Below, one piece after another: positions 24,014 to 32,587 of a stretch of 64,000 nucleotides of DNA. The notes beneath the pieces were generated by a model. The model had not been told where the DNA came from, did no database searches, and saw nothing but the letters and a program-made list of their open reading frames with translations. The DNA comes from CAZFVY01 sp964522665 (GTDB lineage: Bacteria > Verrucomicrobiota > Verrucomicrobiia > Limisphaerales > CAZFVY01), in assembly GCA_964522665.1 (NCBI GenBank), contig CAZFVY010000018.1, positions 1-64,000 of the forward strand, read 5' to 3'. A program made the translations under genes and the position numbers. Position 1 is the stretch's first letter. Every line of letters begins with the position of its first letter.

Positions 24014-25471
24014 ATGAATAAATTGCTTTTGATCGACGATGAAGCGGACGTGCAGTACTCGTTCAAGCGCATCCTGGATTCGCCCGACATCGAGCTAACC
24101 ACGGCCGCCAGCGGCGAGGAGGGCCTCAAGCTGATTCCCAAGGTCAAGCCTGACCTCGTGATCATGGACGTGCGGATGGGTGGCATCACCGGCCTCGAAA
24201 CCCTGCGCCGCCTCCGGCAGACCGACGCCAAATTGCCCGTCATCATGATGACCGCCTATGGCACGACGCAAACCGCGATCGAGGCGATGAAACTCGGCGC
24301 CTATGATTATCTCCTGAAACCCTTCGACGTCCCGAAGCTCAAGTTGATTGTCAACGCCGCCTTGAAGGCCGCGCAGGACATGAAGCAGGTCGTCTCCTAC
24401 CAGCCGTTGCTCGAGTCCGAAGACTACGACATTGGGATCGTTGGCCGGAGCGAAGGGATGCAGAATGTTTTCAAACTGATCGGCCAATTGGCCGGTTCTG
24501 ACGCGACCGCGCTGATCACCGGCGAAAGCGGCACCGGCAAGGAATTGGTCGCCCGCGCGATTTATCACCACAGCCAGCGGAGCGCGCGGCCGTTTATCGC
24601 GATCAATTGCGCGGCGATTCCGGAAAATCTCCTCGAGAGCGAGTTGTTCGGCCACGAAAAAGGCGCCTTCACTGGAGCCAGCACCCAACGCATCGGCAAG
24701 TTCGAACAATGCGACCACGGCACGATCTTCCTCGATGAAATCGGCGACATGTCGCTCGCGACTCAGACCAAAATCCTGCGCGTGCTTCAGGCCGGCACCT
24801 TCGAGCGGGTCGGTGGCAACCAATCGATCAAAGTTGACGTCCGCGTCATCGCGGCCACCAATAAACCCCTGGAAAAAGCCGTCGCCGACCGTGAATTTCG
24901 CGAGGACCTTTTTTACCGGCTCAATGTCGTTCGCATTCAAATCCCGCCGTTGCGCGAACGCCGCGAAGATGTCCGGCTGCTGGTAAATTATTTCCTCAAA
25001 AAATTCGCCCAAACCCAGCGTCAGACGCCCAAGTCCATTTCACCGGAAGTCATCGTGGCGCTCGAACAACATAATTGGCCGGGCAATGTCCGCGAGCTGG
25101 AGAATGTCATCCATCGCGCCATCGTCGTCGCCAAGGGCGAAGCCATTCTGCTCGGTGATCTACCTCCTGAATTCGGCTCCAGTTCGCGTCCCGCGCCCGC
25201 CGCCACCCCGGATTCACTATCGGCCGGCGCGGCTCCGGCGACCTCGGGCGCAACTGACCTCACGAGCGTTGCCCGACTCCTCTTCCAGTGGGCGCGGGCC
25301 GACGGCAAGTTCAAGGTCATCCCGGTCGTCGAGCGTGAATTGATCATCCAGGCCCTAAGCGAAACGAAGGGCAATCAGGTCCAGGCCGCCAAGCTTTTGG
25401 GCATCACCCGCGCCACGCTGCGAAAGCGGATCGAAAAATTCGGGATCAAGCAGGAGCTTTCGGTGCATTGA
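24014..25471 (+). CDS. Sigma54-dependent response regulator, NtrC family
   Basis: This is a three-domain transcriptional activator of 485 aa. The receiver domain (1-120) has the phospho-acceptor Asp52 in LVIMDVRMG and Lys in LLKPFD. The AAA+ domain (about 140-375) shows Walker A GESGTGKE, the sigma54-contacting ESELFGHEKGAFTGA and Walker B TIFLDEIGD. A proline/alanine-rich linker leads to a Fis-type helix-turn-helix (VQAAKLLGITRATLRKRI). It would activate sigma54 promoters after phosphorylation. No histidine kinase gene is next to it; the nearest kinases are at 51-63 kb. ATG 24014 follows CGGAAAAG. Confidence 0.93.
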   Translation: MNKLLLIDDEADVQYSFKRILDSPDIELTTAASGEEGLKLIPKVKPDLVIMDVRMGGITGLETLRRLRQTDAKLPVIMMTAYGTTQTAIEAMKLGAYDYLLKPFDVPKLKLIVNAALKAAQDMKQVVSYQPLLESEDYDIGIVGRSEGMQNVFKLIGQLAGSDATALITGESGTGKELVARAIYHHSQRSARPFIAINCAAIPENLLESELFGHEKGAFTGASTQRIGKFEQCDHGTIFLDEIGDMSLATQTKILRVLQAGTFERVGGNQSIKVDVRVIAATNKPLEKAVADREFREDLFYRLNVVRIQIPPLRERREDVRLLVNYFLKKFAQTQRQTPKSISPEVIVALEQHNWPGNVRELENVIHRAIVVAKGEAILLGDLPPEFGSSSRPAPAATPDSLSAGAAPATSGATDLTSVARLLFQWARADGKFKVIPVVERELIIQALSETKGNQVQAAKLLGITRATLRKRIEKFGIKQELSVH

Positions 25472-25494
25472 GCCTGGCTGGCGACGCGCTCGTC

Positions 25495-26637
25495 TCAGGC
25501 GCGTTCGCGCACCCGGCGGTAGAGCGCTTCGTACTGCGGCACGATCACGTCCGCGGAAAACCTTAGCCGGGCGCGGACGCGCGCGGCCTCCCCCATTTCG
25601 GCCCGGCGCGCCGGATCGTCAATCATGCGTTCGACCGCCGCCGCCAACGCCCCGGCGTCACCGGCCGGCGCCAGCAGGCCGGTCACGTTGTCTTCCACCA
25701 CCTCGGGTATGCCGCCCACCCGCGTCGTGACGCTCGGGCGGCCAAAACACATTGCCTCGAGTATGCTGAGGCAAAAGCTTTCGGAATCGGAGGTGAACAG
25801 GCCCAGGTCGGACGCCAATAGGAATTCCTCCACGTCAAACACTTTTTCCCTCACAACGACGCGATCCTCCAGGCCCAGCCGGCGCACCTCATCCCGAAAC
25901 GGAGCGAAGGTGGCGCCCGCGAGAATGACGAGTTTGAACGAGTCGCGCCCCCGCAGCCGCGCCGCGGTTTCCAGTAGGAGATCGACGCGCTTGACCGGAC
26001 GGAGATTCGACGAATGCAGCAGCATCACCTCCGACTCGGCGACGCCCAACTCCCGGCGAATCTCATCGCGGGTGCGCCGAACCGGGCGCGGTTCAAAAAA
26101 ATTGTGGATGACATCGATCGACCGGCCGATCTCCAGCAACCGGTCGGTCTCGTCGCGCAAAAACGCGGAGACCGTGGTCACCGCGTCCGAGCATTTCAGC
26201 GCGTGCTTGATCGCTGGACCGTAGCCGGCGTCGCGCCCGAGCAAGGTCGTGTCGGTGCCATGCAGCGTCGTCACGACTCGCGGCTGAAGCTCCGGCGGGA
26301 GCATCGAGCGCGCCAGAATCGCGGCCGTCGCGTGGGGGACGGCGTAATGAACGTGCAGGATATCCAACCCATGCTCCCGGCTCACCTCCGCCATCTTCAC
26401 CGAGAGCGGCAGCGTGTAGTCGGGGTACTTGAAGAGATCATAGTCGTTGATCACGACCGGGTGGAAAAACAAGCGCGGCGCGCTTGCCGGCATACGAAAT
26501 GGACGCTCGTAGCTGATAAAATGCACCTCGTGTCCGCGCCGCGCCAATTCCTCGCCCAGAGCGGACGCCAGAATGCCGCTGCCACCCACCGACGGATAAC
26601 AGGTGATGCCGACCTTGAACGCGCCGTCCGTAGCCAT
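25495..26637 (-). CDS. bshA: BshA, N-acetyl-alpha-D-glucosaminyl L-malate synthase
   Basis: BshA joins GlcNAc from UDP-GlcNAc to L-malate, the first step of bacillithiol synthesis in the cytoplasm. The protein has 380 aa and a GT4 GT-B fold. VGITCYPSVGGSGILASALGE is the BshA N-terminal signature. HVHYAVPHATAA and TTLHGTDTTLLGRD are likewise specific to this family. The nucleotide-binding end is SDSESFCLSILEAMCFGRPSV (E-x7-E region). It is the last gene of a coupled minus-strand operon, starting one base after the bshB1 stop. It is convergent with the NtrC-type regulator. Confidence 0.95.
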   Translation of the reverse strand: MATDGAFKVGITCYPSVGGSGILASALGEELARRGHEVHFISYERPFRMPASAPRLFFHPVVINDYDLFKYPDYTLPLSVKMAEVSREHGLDILHVHYAVPHATAAILARSMLPPELQPRVVTTLHGTDTTLLGRDAGYGPAIKHALKCSDAVTTVSAFLRDETDRLLEIGRSIDVIHNFFEPRPVRRTRDEIRRELGVAESEVMLLHSSNLRPVKRVDLLLETAARLRGRDSFKLVILAGATFAPFRDEVRRLGLEDRVVVREKVFDVEEFLLASDLGLFTSDSESFCLSILEAMCFGRPSVTTRVGGIPEVVEDNVTGLLAPAGDAGALAAAVERMIDDPARRAEMGEAARVRARLRFSADVIVPQYEALYRRVRERA

Positions 26638-26638
26638 T

Positions 26639-27376
26639 CTAAAAGCGGCGCGCCCCTCGATCGATTTGCGCGAGCGAATCGATGACGAGCGCGTCGTTGG
26701 GATAAAGCGCGATGGCGTGGCCGATGCCCGCCCTTAGCCCGTTCAAACGCGCGCGGGTCAGTTGCAGCTCGACGTAGTTGCGCGCCCGGGTCTGCGAGAC
26801 GTGCGCCTCCATCGCGGCCGTCCACGCCGCAAGAATCTCAGGCGCCGAAACATCCATCAGGACCGGGGCTTGGTCGGTTGGTTCGGATTCCGGCCCGAGC
26901 GCGTAAAGGAACAACTGTGAAATCGCGTGCGGCGCCAAGGCGCGCAGCTCCTCAAGCCCGCCGTACCGCGCCAACCGCGCGGCGTCGCGAACCAGTCGGC
27001 CAAGGCGAGAATGGTCCGGGTGTTGGTTCTCCAGTAAGCTCGGGGCCAGGAGAATGCCCGGCCGGACTCGCCGGATGACCCCGGCGAGTTTGATCGCGTG
27101 CGCCGCGCGCACTTCCAGACGCGCGTCCCCGTCAAGCTCGATGAACTCGAGCGTCGCGCCGAGGATCGCGGCGGCCTTTTCCGCTTCGGCCGTTCGTTCA
27201 TCGGGCGCGCCGTGGCTGGCGGCCTCGCCCCGCGAGCAAACCACCAGGTGCGCGGCCCGACCACCCCGGGTTTCGCGCGCGATCACGCCGCCGCAACCGA
27301 ATTCAACGTCGTCGGGATGGGCGCCGAAGGCGAGCAGAGGCGTCAGTTCAGGCGGGGATTTCGGTGTAGGCTTCAT
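26639..27376 (-). CDS. bshB1: BshB1, bacillithiol biosynthesis deacetylase
   Basis: This zinc-dependent PIG-L/LmbE deacetylase of 245 aa removes the acetyl group from GlcNAc-malate, the second step of bacillithiol synthesis. The metal motif AHPDDVEFGCGG (about residues 19-30) and NQHPDHSRLG supply the His-Asp-His ligands. The size and the location between bshA and a bshC-like gene point to BshB1. The ATG at 27376 overlaps the upstream bshC-like gene by 29 bp; an alternative start at 27397 would overlap more. Confidence 0.92.
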   Translation of the reverse strand: MKPTPKSPPELTPLLAFGAHPDDVEFGCGGVIARETRGGRAAHLVVCSRGEAASHGAPDERTAEAEKAAAILGATLEFIELDGDARLEVRAAHAIKLAGVIRRVRPGILLAPSLLENQHPDHSRLGRLVRDAARLARYGGLEELRALAPHAISQLFLYALGPESEPTDQAPVLMDVSAPEILAAWTAAMEAHVSQTRARNYVELQLTRARLNGLRAGIGHAIALYPNDALVIDSLAQIDRGARRF

Positions 27377-28124
27377 CAGATCGATCGATCGGGTCACGCT
27401 TCAGGCAAATCAGTTCCGGCGCGTCTTCCAATCGCAGGTACGCCTGCTCGCCGGCGCCGGCCACGTAGTGAGTGCAGCGCAGCGCCGACTGCATCCAACG
27501 GAGGCGCGTATCGCGCGCTGGGCTGATTTGCTCCTTGGTAAAATCGATGGACGGCAAGGTGATATAGGAATCCCCACCCTCGTGCAGGAGCAAAGCCCCG
27601 TCGCGAAATCTCGCGCGGACGACCTCACCTTGATACGGGACGTCCACGAAGAAATCCGCGACCTCGCACGCCTGCCGCCGCAACGCCGGATCGCTCGAGC
27701 GCGCGACGCGGATATCCTCCAGCAAACCCATGCGCCGATACATCTCGAGGCAGAACTCAGCGATGGTCGGCGCCGACGTTGCCGCAAACGCCTCGACCCA
27801 GCGCGGGTCCACGTAGGACGGCAACTGAAGCAAGGTCTGCTCCTGCCAACCGGCGGCGATCCCCTTCAGGTAGAACGGCGAGAACTTCCGTTGAATCTTG
27901 TTCTTGAAAGCGAAGTTAAGCTGCAGGGGTCCGTCGTGCTTGCGGTCGCGCAGGAGCGTCCGGGTCTCGCGCGGGTCGTGGTCGCTATCGTGGTAGAAAA
28001 AGACAATCTCACCGCCGATCTCCGCGCGCAGCCGCCGGGCCGTCTGAATTTTCGCGAACAGAAATCGCCGCGGGAAAAACCCGCACGGCTGCTGGCCAAA
28101 GCCAATGATCGGTCCAGCGCTCAT
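27348..28124 (-). CDS. Short BshC-like protein, probable cysteine-adding enzyme of bacillithiol synthesis
   Basis: This 258-aa protein is about half the length of BshC (usually near 530-540 aa). Two regions line up with BshC landmarks. GQQPCGFFPRRFLFAKIQTA followed by EIVFFYHDSDHDPRET resembles the BshC GQQAG…GPLYT…K and VFWIA(G/S)EDHDxxE nucleotide-binding segment. THYVAGAGEQAYLRLEDAPE resembles its GGPGExAY motif. The C-terminal coiled coil of BshC is missing. The gene fills the expected third position in an operon with bshB1 and bshA: it starts in an ATGA overlap with the symporter and overlaps bshB1 by 29 bp, so it does not look like a broken remnant. I infer a compact BshC; a different ligase or a regulator is possible. 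Confidence 0.6.
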   Translation of the reverse strand: MSAGPIIGFGQQPCGFFPRRFLFAKIQTARRLRAEIGGEIVFFYHDSDHDPRETRTLLRDRKHDGPLQLNFAFKNKIQRKFSPFYLKGIAAGWQEQTLLQLPSYVDPRWVEAFAATSAPTIAEFCLEMYRRMGLLEDIRVARSSDPALRRQACEVADFFVDVPYQGEVVRARFRDGALLLHEGGDSYITLPSIDFTKEQISPARDTRLRWMQSALRCTHYVAGAGEQAYLRLEDAPELICLKRDPIDRSDEAYTEIPA

Positions 28125-29824
28125 GCGGCGACGCCCGCGGCGGTAACCGGACGCTCGGAGCCCAACGCGGCCTGCAAGCCCAGGCTGAAGACGACGCAGG
28201 CGGCGCAGCCGATAAAATTAAACCAGAGATAGCTGATGTTGAGCGTGAAATAGAGGGCAAATACCAGAGCCTGCGCCGCGAGGGCCGCCCAGAACACCGC
28301 GGTGCCTCCGATGCGTTTCAGGAAGAAAGCTACCAGGAACAATCCGAGGACCACGCCGTAAAAGATTGACCCAATAATGTTGCTGGCTTGGATCAGGTTT
28401 TCGGTCAGGTTCGCGAACAAGGCGAAGGCGATCGCGACCAACCCCCAGAGAACCGTAAAGCATTTCGACGCGATTACGTAGTGGGCGTCACTGGCGTCCG
28501 GCCGCGCGACGTGCCGGTAGAAATCAATGATCGTCGTTGATCCCAGGGCATTCAACTCGGCGGCCTTCGAGGAGAGCGCCGCCGCGAAGAAAACGCTGAC
28601 CAGCAATCCGATAACGCCATGCGGAAGGTACCGCAGAATGAACGTAATGAAGACGTAATCCGCGTCGCTCGCCTTGGCCCCGGCCATCGCCTTTTTCGCC
28701 GCCGCGCGCACCGCCTCGCTCCGGTCATGGGCGGCGAGCGCGGCCGCCCGAGCCGCCGCTTCCGCGCCGCGGTCACCCGCGTGGCGCGCATCGATCCAGG
28801 CTTGAATCCGCTGTCGCTTTTCGGCGAATGCCGCGGCGAAATCCGCTTCGATGCCACGCAGGCTGGCGCCATCCTTTTGTTCCGCTTGATGCTTCCAGGC
28901 CGCCTGGTTGAAAAACACCGGCGGCGCCTCGAATTGAAAGAAGACAAATATGAGCGCGCCGAGCAACAAGATCAAAAACTGCATCGGGATTTTGCAGACG
29001 GCGTTGAACATCAATCCCAGCCGGCTCTCACGCAGCGACGAACCGGACAGGTAACGCTGCACTTGCGATTGATCCGTGCCAAAATAAGACAAGGCCAGAA
29101 ACATCCCACCGAGGAGGCCGGACCAGAATGTATAGCGTTCGTGGACGTTGATCGAAAAATCCACCGCTTTGAGTTTATGGAAGCCGCCCGCCAGGGTCAG
29201 CGCATCGGTTAGCGTCAAGCCGGGCGGCAGTTTCGCCAAGAGCACGATTAGCGCGGTCACCATGCCGGCGAAAATGATCCCGAGTTGGTATTTCTGCGTC
29301 AAGCTCACCGCCTCACTCCCGCCGGAAACGGTATAAATAATAACCACCATTCCGCTGCAAAGGATGGTCGCGTCCAGCCGCCAGCCCATCACCGTCGAGA
29401 GCACGATGGCCGGCGCGTAAATGGTAATCCCGGCGCCGATGCCGCGCTGCAAAAGGAACAGCCCCGCGCCCAAAAGTCGCGTCTTGGCGTCGAAGCGCCG
29501 CCCGAGAAACTCGTAGGCGGTATAAACGTTCAACCGGCGATAAATTGGCAGGAACACCCCCGCGATAATGATCAGCGCGAAGGGCGCCCCGAAATAATTC
29601 TGCACGAAGCCGAGGCCGCCTTCATACCCCTGGCCCGGCGTGGATAGAAACGTGATCGCGCTCGCCTGCGTGGCCATGACGGACAGTCCGATGATGAGCC
29701 AGGGCGTATCGGGCTTGCCCTTGAGGTAGGTCGCGAGGTCACGTCGCCCGCGCGTGCGCCACATGCCGTAGGCGGCGATGCCGACCATCGTCGCGACCAG
29801 GACGACGTAATCGAGCCAATTCAC
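28121..29824 (-). CDS. Sodium:solute symporter (SSS family)
   Basis: This is a polytopic inner-membrane Na+-coupled symporter of 567 aa with about 13 hydrophobic segments. SVMATQASAITFLSTPGQGYEGG (TM2/TM3 region) and VFFAAALSSKAAELNALGSTTIIDFY (TM8-9 sodium-site region) are SSS signatures. An insertion of about 85 residues rich in alanine and charged residues (about 315-400) separates two membrane segments and probably forms a helical cytoplasmic or external arm. GTG at 29824 forms a GTGA overlap with the upstream small gene; a TTG at 29845 is possible. The operon partners are bacillithiol enzymes and a secreted deacetylase, so the substrate may be a glucosaminyl-malate-type compound or an amino sugar. 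This is inference. Confidence 0.9.
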   Translation of the reverse strand: MNWLDYVVLVATMVGIAAYGMWRTRGRRDLATYLKGKPDTPWLIIGLSVMATQASAITFLSTPGQGYEGGLGFVQNYFGAPFALIIIAGVFLPIYRRLNVYTAYEFLGRRFDAKTRLLGAGLFLLQRGIGAGITIYAPAIVLSTVMGWRLDATILCSGMVVIIYTVSGGSEAVSLTQKYQLGIIFAGMVTALIVLLAKLPPGLTLTDALTLAGGFHKLKAVDFSINVHERYTFWSGLLGGMFLALSYFGTDQSQVQRYLSGSSLRESRLGLMFNAVCKIPMQFLILLLGALIFVFFQFEAPPVFFNQAAWKHQAEQKDGASLRGIEADFAAAFAEKRQRIQAWIDARHAGDRGAEAAARAAALAAHDRSEAVRAAAKKAMAGAKASDADYVFITFILRYLPHGVIGLLVSVFFAAALSSKAAELNALGSTTIIDFYRHVARPDASDAHYVIASKCFTVLWGLVAIAFALFANLTENLIQASNIIGSIFYGVVLGLFLVAFFLKRIGGTAVFWAALAAQALVFALYFTLNISYLWFNFIGCAACVVFSLGLQAALGSERPVTAAGVAA

Positions 29825-29979
29825 GAAAACGCCCTCGACAGCCAAGCCAGCAACGCCGCCCAGAGGATGAAAGTCGCCGCGACAAAGACATAGACCCGGC
29901 GCCAGTTGCTCAGGCCCGGCACGCCCGGGGATTCGTCACCAGGAGCGCGCGTCGGTCCAGGCGGCACGGCGGGATTCAT
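29821..29979 (-). CDS. Small single-pass membrane protein linked to the symporter
   Basis: This 52-aa protein has a proline-rich N-terminal tail (about residues 1-24) and one membrane helix, YVFVAATFILWAALLAWL. Both ends are translationally coupled: its ATG overlaps the stop of the deacetylase gene (ATGA) and its stop overlaps the symporter GTG (GTGA). Small one-helix proteins beside SSS transporters are sometimes accessory subunits, and that is the likely role here. No sequence family was recognised. Confidence 0.6.
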   Translation of the reverse strand: MNPAVPPGPTRAPGDESPGVPGLSNWRRVYVFVAATFILWAALLAWLSRAFS

Positions 29980-32492
29980 TTTCCGAGCGCGAGCAGGTTG
30001 GCAAAAAGCCGGTAGGCGCCCGGAACGCCCGCGGGCAACTGCCGAAACCACGCGAGACCGGAATAGACGAAATAGCCGCGACCGTAGCGCGCCACCAGCA
30101 AGCCGCCGCTCTTCGGTGCCTCACCGGTGTCGCTGCACGCGAGAATTGGCGTGAAATGTTCGTCCCATTGCGTCGGGAAATACGACCCGCGCTCTTGCAC
30201 CCAGCCATCGAAGTCGGCGGCGGTGATCTTGTTGGGCGAATTCAAACTCGGATGTTCCGGCGCGAGAATCGTCACCGGCGCCAGTTCTTCGCAAACTCGT
30301 TCCTGCGAGAGTCGCAGGTCGTACGGCGCAATTCGGCTCACCTTGATTCCCTCGGGGCGATTATACTGCACGATGACGTTCCCACCGCCCTCGACGTAGC
30401 GGAAGAGCGCGGGCATCTGCGGCGCCAGATCGGTCCGCGTGTTGAGCGCGCGAATGCCAATTACCACGGCGTCCAAGCCGTGCAGGCGTTCCGGGGTCAG
30501 GTCGAGTCCCGTTAGCCGCGTCACCTTGTAGCCCATCTGCTCCAAACTTTCGGCGACGCTGTCCCCTGCCCCGGGCAAGTAACCGACTTCATGACCGCGA
30601 ATGGCTAGCTCGAGGCTGACCGCGCGCAGCCGCGCCTTCGGTTGCAAAAGCAGCAAGGGCAAGTGGGCGTAACGGATCTCGACGCGCCCGGTGTCGTAAC
30701 GCGCGCCTTTGACTTCCACTCGCGCGGAAAGAGTCGCGACCGTCGATTGTGGCGGCGCCGTCACCGCGAAGGCGAACTTCGCCTTCTCATTAACCTTCAC
30801 GAGGCGAAACGACTGCCGCGCCGGCGACACATGCCAACCGCTCGGCACGTCCAGTTCGACGCTCCCGGCCGAGTCGGCGCGTAGCGCGGCAACTTCGACC
30901 GTCACGTCCCGCGACGCGCCGGGGGCGAAGAGTTGAACCTCGGACCCGAAACTCACGGACACCGGCGCGATGACTTCGAGCCGGCGCCGGCGTTCGGCCT
31001 GCCCCGCGACCGCCGCCGCCACCGGTTCATCCGGAATCACCAGCGATTGTCCGCCCACCTCGAAGACGTACTCCACGGGAAAAGCCGGCGGATTCTCGGG
31101 CCGCCCGATCAACGACCCGTCGGCGACGCGAAACATTCCGGCGGTCGGTTCTTCGCGCAACCAATAAGGTTGAGTCAACGGTGTCGCGGCGGGAAGCGTC
31201 GGCGTCGCAATCTTTGTAACCGTCTCATTCGGGCGCAGCGCCAGGCCGACCGATAACTTAGCATGTCCGACGGGGTAACGGGTCTCCTTCCAGCGTACGG
31301 GAACCGTCGCTCGAACCGTGGCCGTGTGGGTCAGCGACAGCTTCTCCCCCGCCACCAGCTCGGCTTGGGCGGCCACGGTCTCGACTGACAGCCCGAGGCA
31401 ATCCGCGAGCAGGCGGTCGAGTTGCCGCCGTTTGTCGTCCACGAGCGGCTCCGCCGGCAACTTGGCCAAGTGGCCGCGGATGCCGAGGATCGCCGGCACG
31501 CTGGCCGCCGGGTCTTGAGGATTGAAATGCGAAATGGCTTCGTCAGCCAATCGACCGATCTCCGCCCCGCCCGCGATACGGCCCCACGTCGTATCGACCC
31601 CATCGAAAATGTCCTTCGTCGCCGGTTCGCCGCCGAGGAGCTGGAACGATTCGATGCGCGTTCCGCCGCCACCGCCGCCGAAATTCCCGAATCCCTGCGT
31701 CTTGTGCATGGAACGGCTGCGCCCCGCGATCGCACCGAACGATTCGCCCGACACGGTGTCGGTCCCATCGATCTGAATCTTCAACGGCGGTGCGCCGGTT
31801 CTACCTGCTCCGCCGCCAAAGCCTCCGCCATTGACAAAAATCCGCTTCGGCTGCCACGGCGTCAGTTCCTTCAATTGTTCGGGAAACGCTTTCGGGTCGC
31901 CCGCCAGTTTGAACGCTTCCAGCGCCACCACCGCCGACGCCGTGTGGTGCCCGTGCGTGCCTCCCGGCTGGGTTGAAAACCGCGTGACGATTACGTCCGG
32001 CCGGAACGACCGGATTACTCGGACCGTGTCGGCCAGGACCTGCTGATGATCCCACACGTTCAGCGTCTCGCGGTAATCCTTCGAGAAGCCGAAGTCGAGC
32101 GCGCGGGAGAAGAACTGGCGGCCGCCATCGAGCCGCCGCGCGGCCAGCAATTCCTGCGTCCGCGCCACGCCCAACGCGGCGCCGAATTCCGGCCCGAGGA
32201 CGTTCTGTCCGCCGTCGCCGCGGGTCAGCGAGAGATAACCGACGCGGCACAGGCGCCCGCGGCTAAGGTAGGTTATCAAGAGGGTGTTTTCGTCATCCGG
32301 ATGCGCCGCGACATGCAGAACTGTACCCAGCTCGCGGAAACTCTTCAGGTCCCGCAGAATCTCCGCGCCCCTGGCTGGCTCACCCGCGCGGCCGGAGGCC
32401 GGCAACGTTAGCGCCAGCACGACCGCTGCGATTCCTCGGCCAAACGCGCGCGCGGGGGCGAGCGATCCTTGCGACCTTTTACTTAGTATCAT
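29976..32492 (-). CDS. Large secreted PIG-L deacetylase with C-terminal beta and amidotransferase-like domains
   Basis: This 838-aa protein has an N-terminal hydrophobic signal segment (about residues 20-36, cut near GRAG). A PIG-L/LmbE zinc deacetylase domain (about 50-300) follows, with LHVAAHPDDENT and GGTHGHHTAS as metal ligands, including a glycine-rich loop near 230-290. The middle (about 400-620) is beta-rich, NEW3/Ig-like (VELDVPSGWHVSP). The C-terminal 200 residues resemble a ThuA/class-I-amidotransferase-like fold (LDAVVIGIRALN, GGNVIVQYNRP). It probably deacetylates an N-acetyl amino sugar outside the cytoplasm. It is the first gene of the operon leading to symporter, bshC-like, bshB1 and bshA. 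ATG 32492 was preferred over TTG 32501. Confidence 0.86.
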   Translation of the reverse strand: MILSKRSQGSLAPARAFGRGIAAVVLALTLPASGRAGEPARGAEILRDLKSFRELGTVLHVAAHPDDENTLLITYLSRGRLCRVGYLSLTRGDGGQNVLGPEFGAALGVARTQELLAARRLDGGRQFFSRALDFGFSKDYRETLNVWDHQQVLADTVRVIRSFRPDVIVTRFSTQPGGTHGHHTASAVVALEAFKLAGDPKAFPEQLKELTPWQPKRIFVNGGGFGGGAGRTGAPPLKIQIDGTDTVSGESFGAIAGRSRSMHKTQGFGNFGGGGGGTRIESFQLLGGEPATKDIFDGVDTTWGRIAGGAEIGRLADEAISHFNPQDPAASVPAILGIRGHLAKLPAEPLVDDKRRQLDRLLADCLGLSVETVAAQAELVAGEKLSLTHTATVRATVPVRWKETRYPVGHAKLSVGLALRPNETVTKIATPTLPAATPLTQPYWLREEPTAGMFRVADGSLIGRPENPPAFPVEYVFEVGGQSLVIPDEPVAAAVAGQAERRRRLEVIAPVSVSFGSEVQLFAPGASRDVTVEVAALRADSAGSVELDVPSGWHVSPARQSFRLVKVNEKAKFAFAVTAPPQSTVATLSARVEVKGARYDTGRVEIRYAHLPLLLLQPKARLRAVSLELAIRGHEVGYLPGAGDSVAESLEQMGYKVTRLTGLDLTPERLHGLDAVVIGIRALNTRTDLAPQMPALFRYVEGGGNVIVQYNRPEGIKVSRIAPYDLRLSQERVCEELAPVTILAPEHPSLNSPNKITAADFDGWVQERGSYFPTQWDEHFTPILACSDTGEAPKSGGLLVARYGRGYFVYSGLAWFRQLPAGVPGAYRLFANLLALGK

Positions 32493-32587
32493 GCGCCTCA
32501 ATCCTCAGGCGATTCCTCCGCGTGACGATGGTAGTACGGCGTTCGTCGCCGGGGCGTCGCCCCGCGACGAACCCGAACCGCGCTGGA

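Noticed and set aside
24095..25012. 305-codon minus-strand ORF
   Set aside because: Antisense to the NtrC-type regulator, with no domain resemblance.
27348..28124. Considered a truncated pseudogene of bshC
   Set aside because: Start and stop are both in tight overlaps with intact neighbours, and N-terminal and later BshC-like motifs are both kept, so a compact intact gene is more likely.
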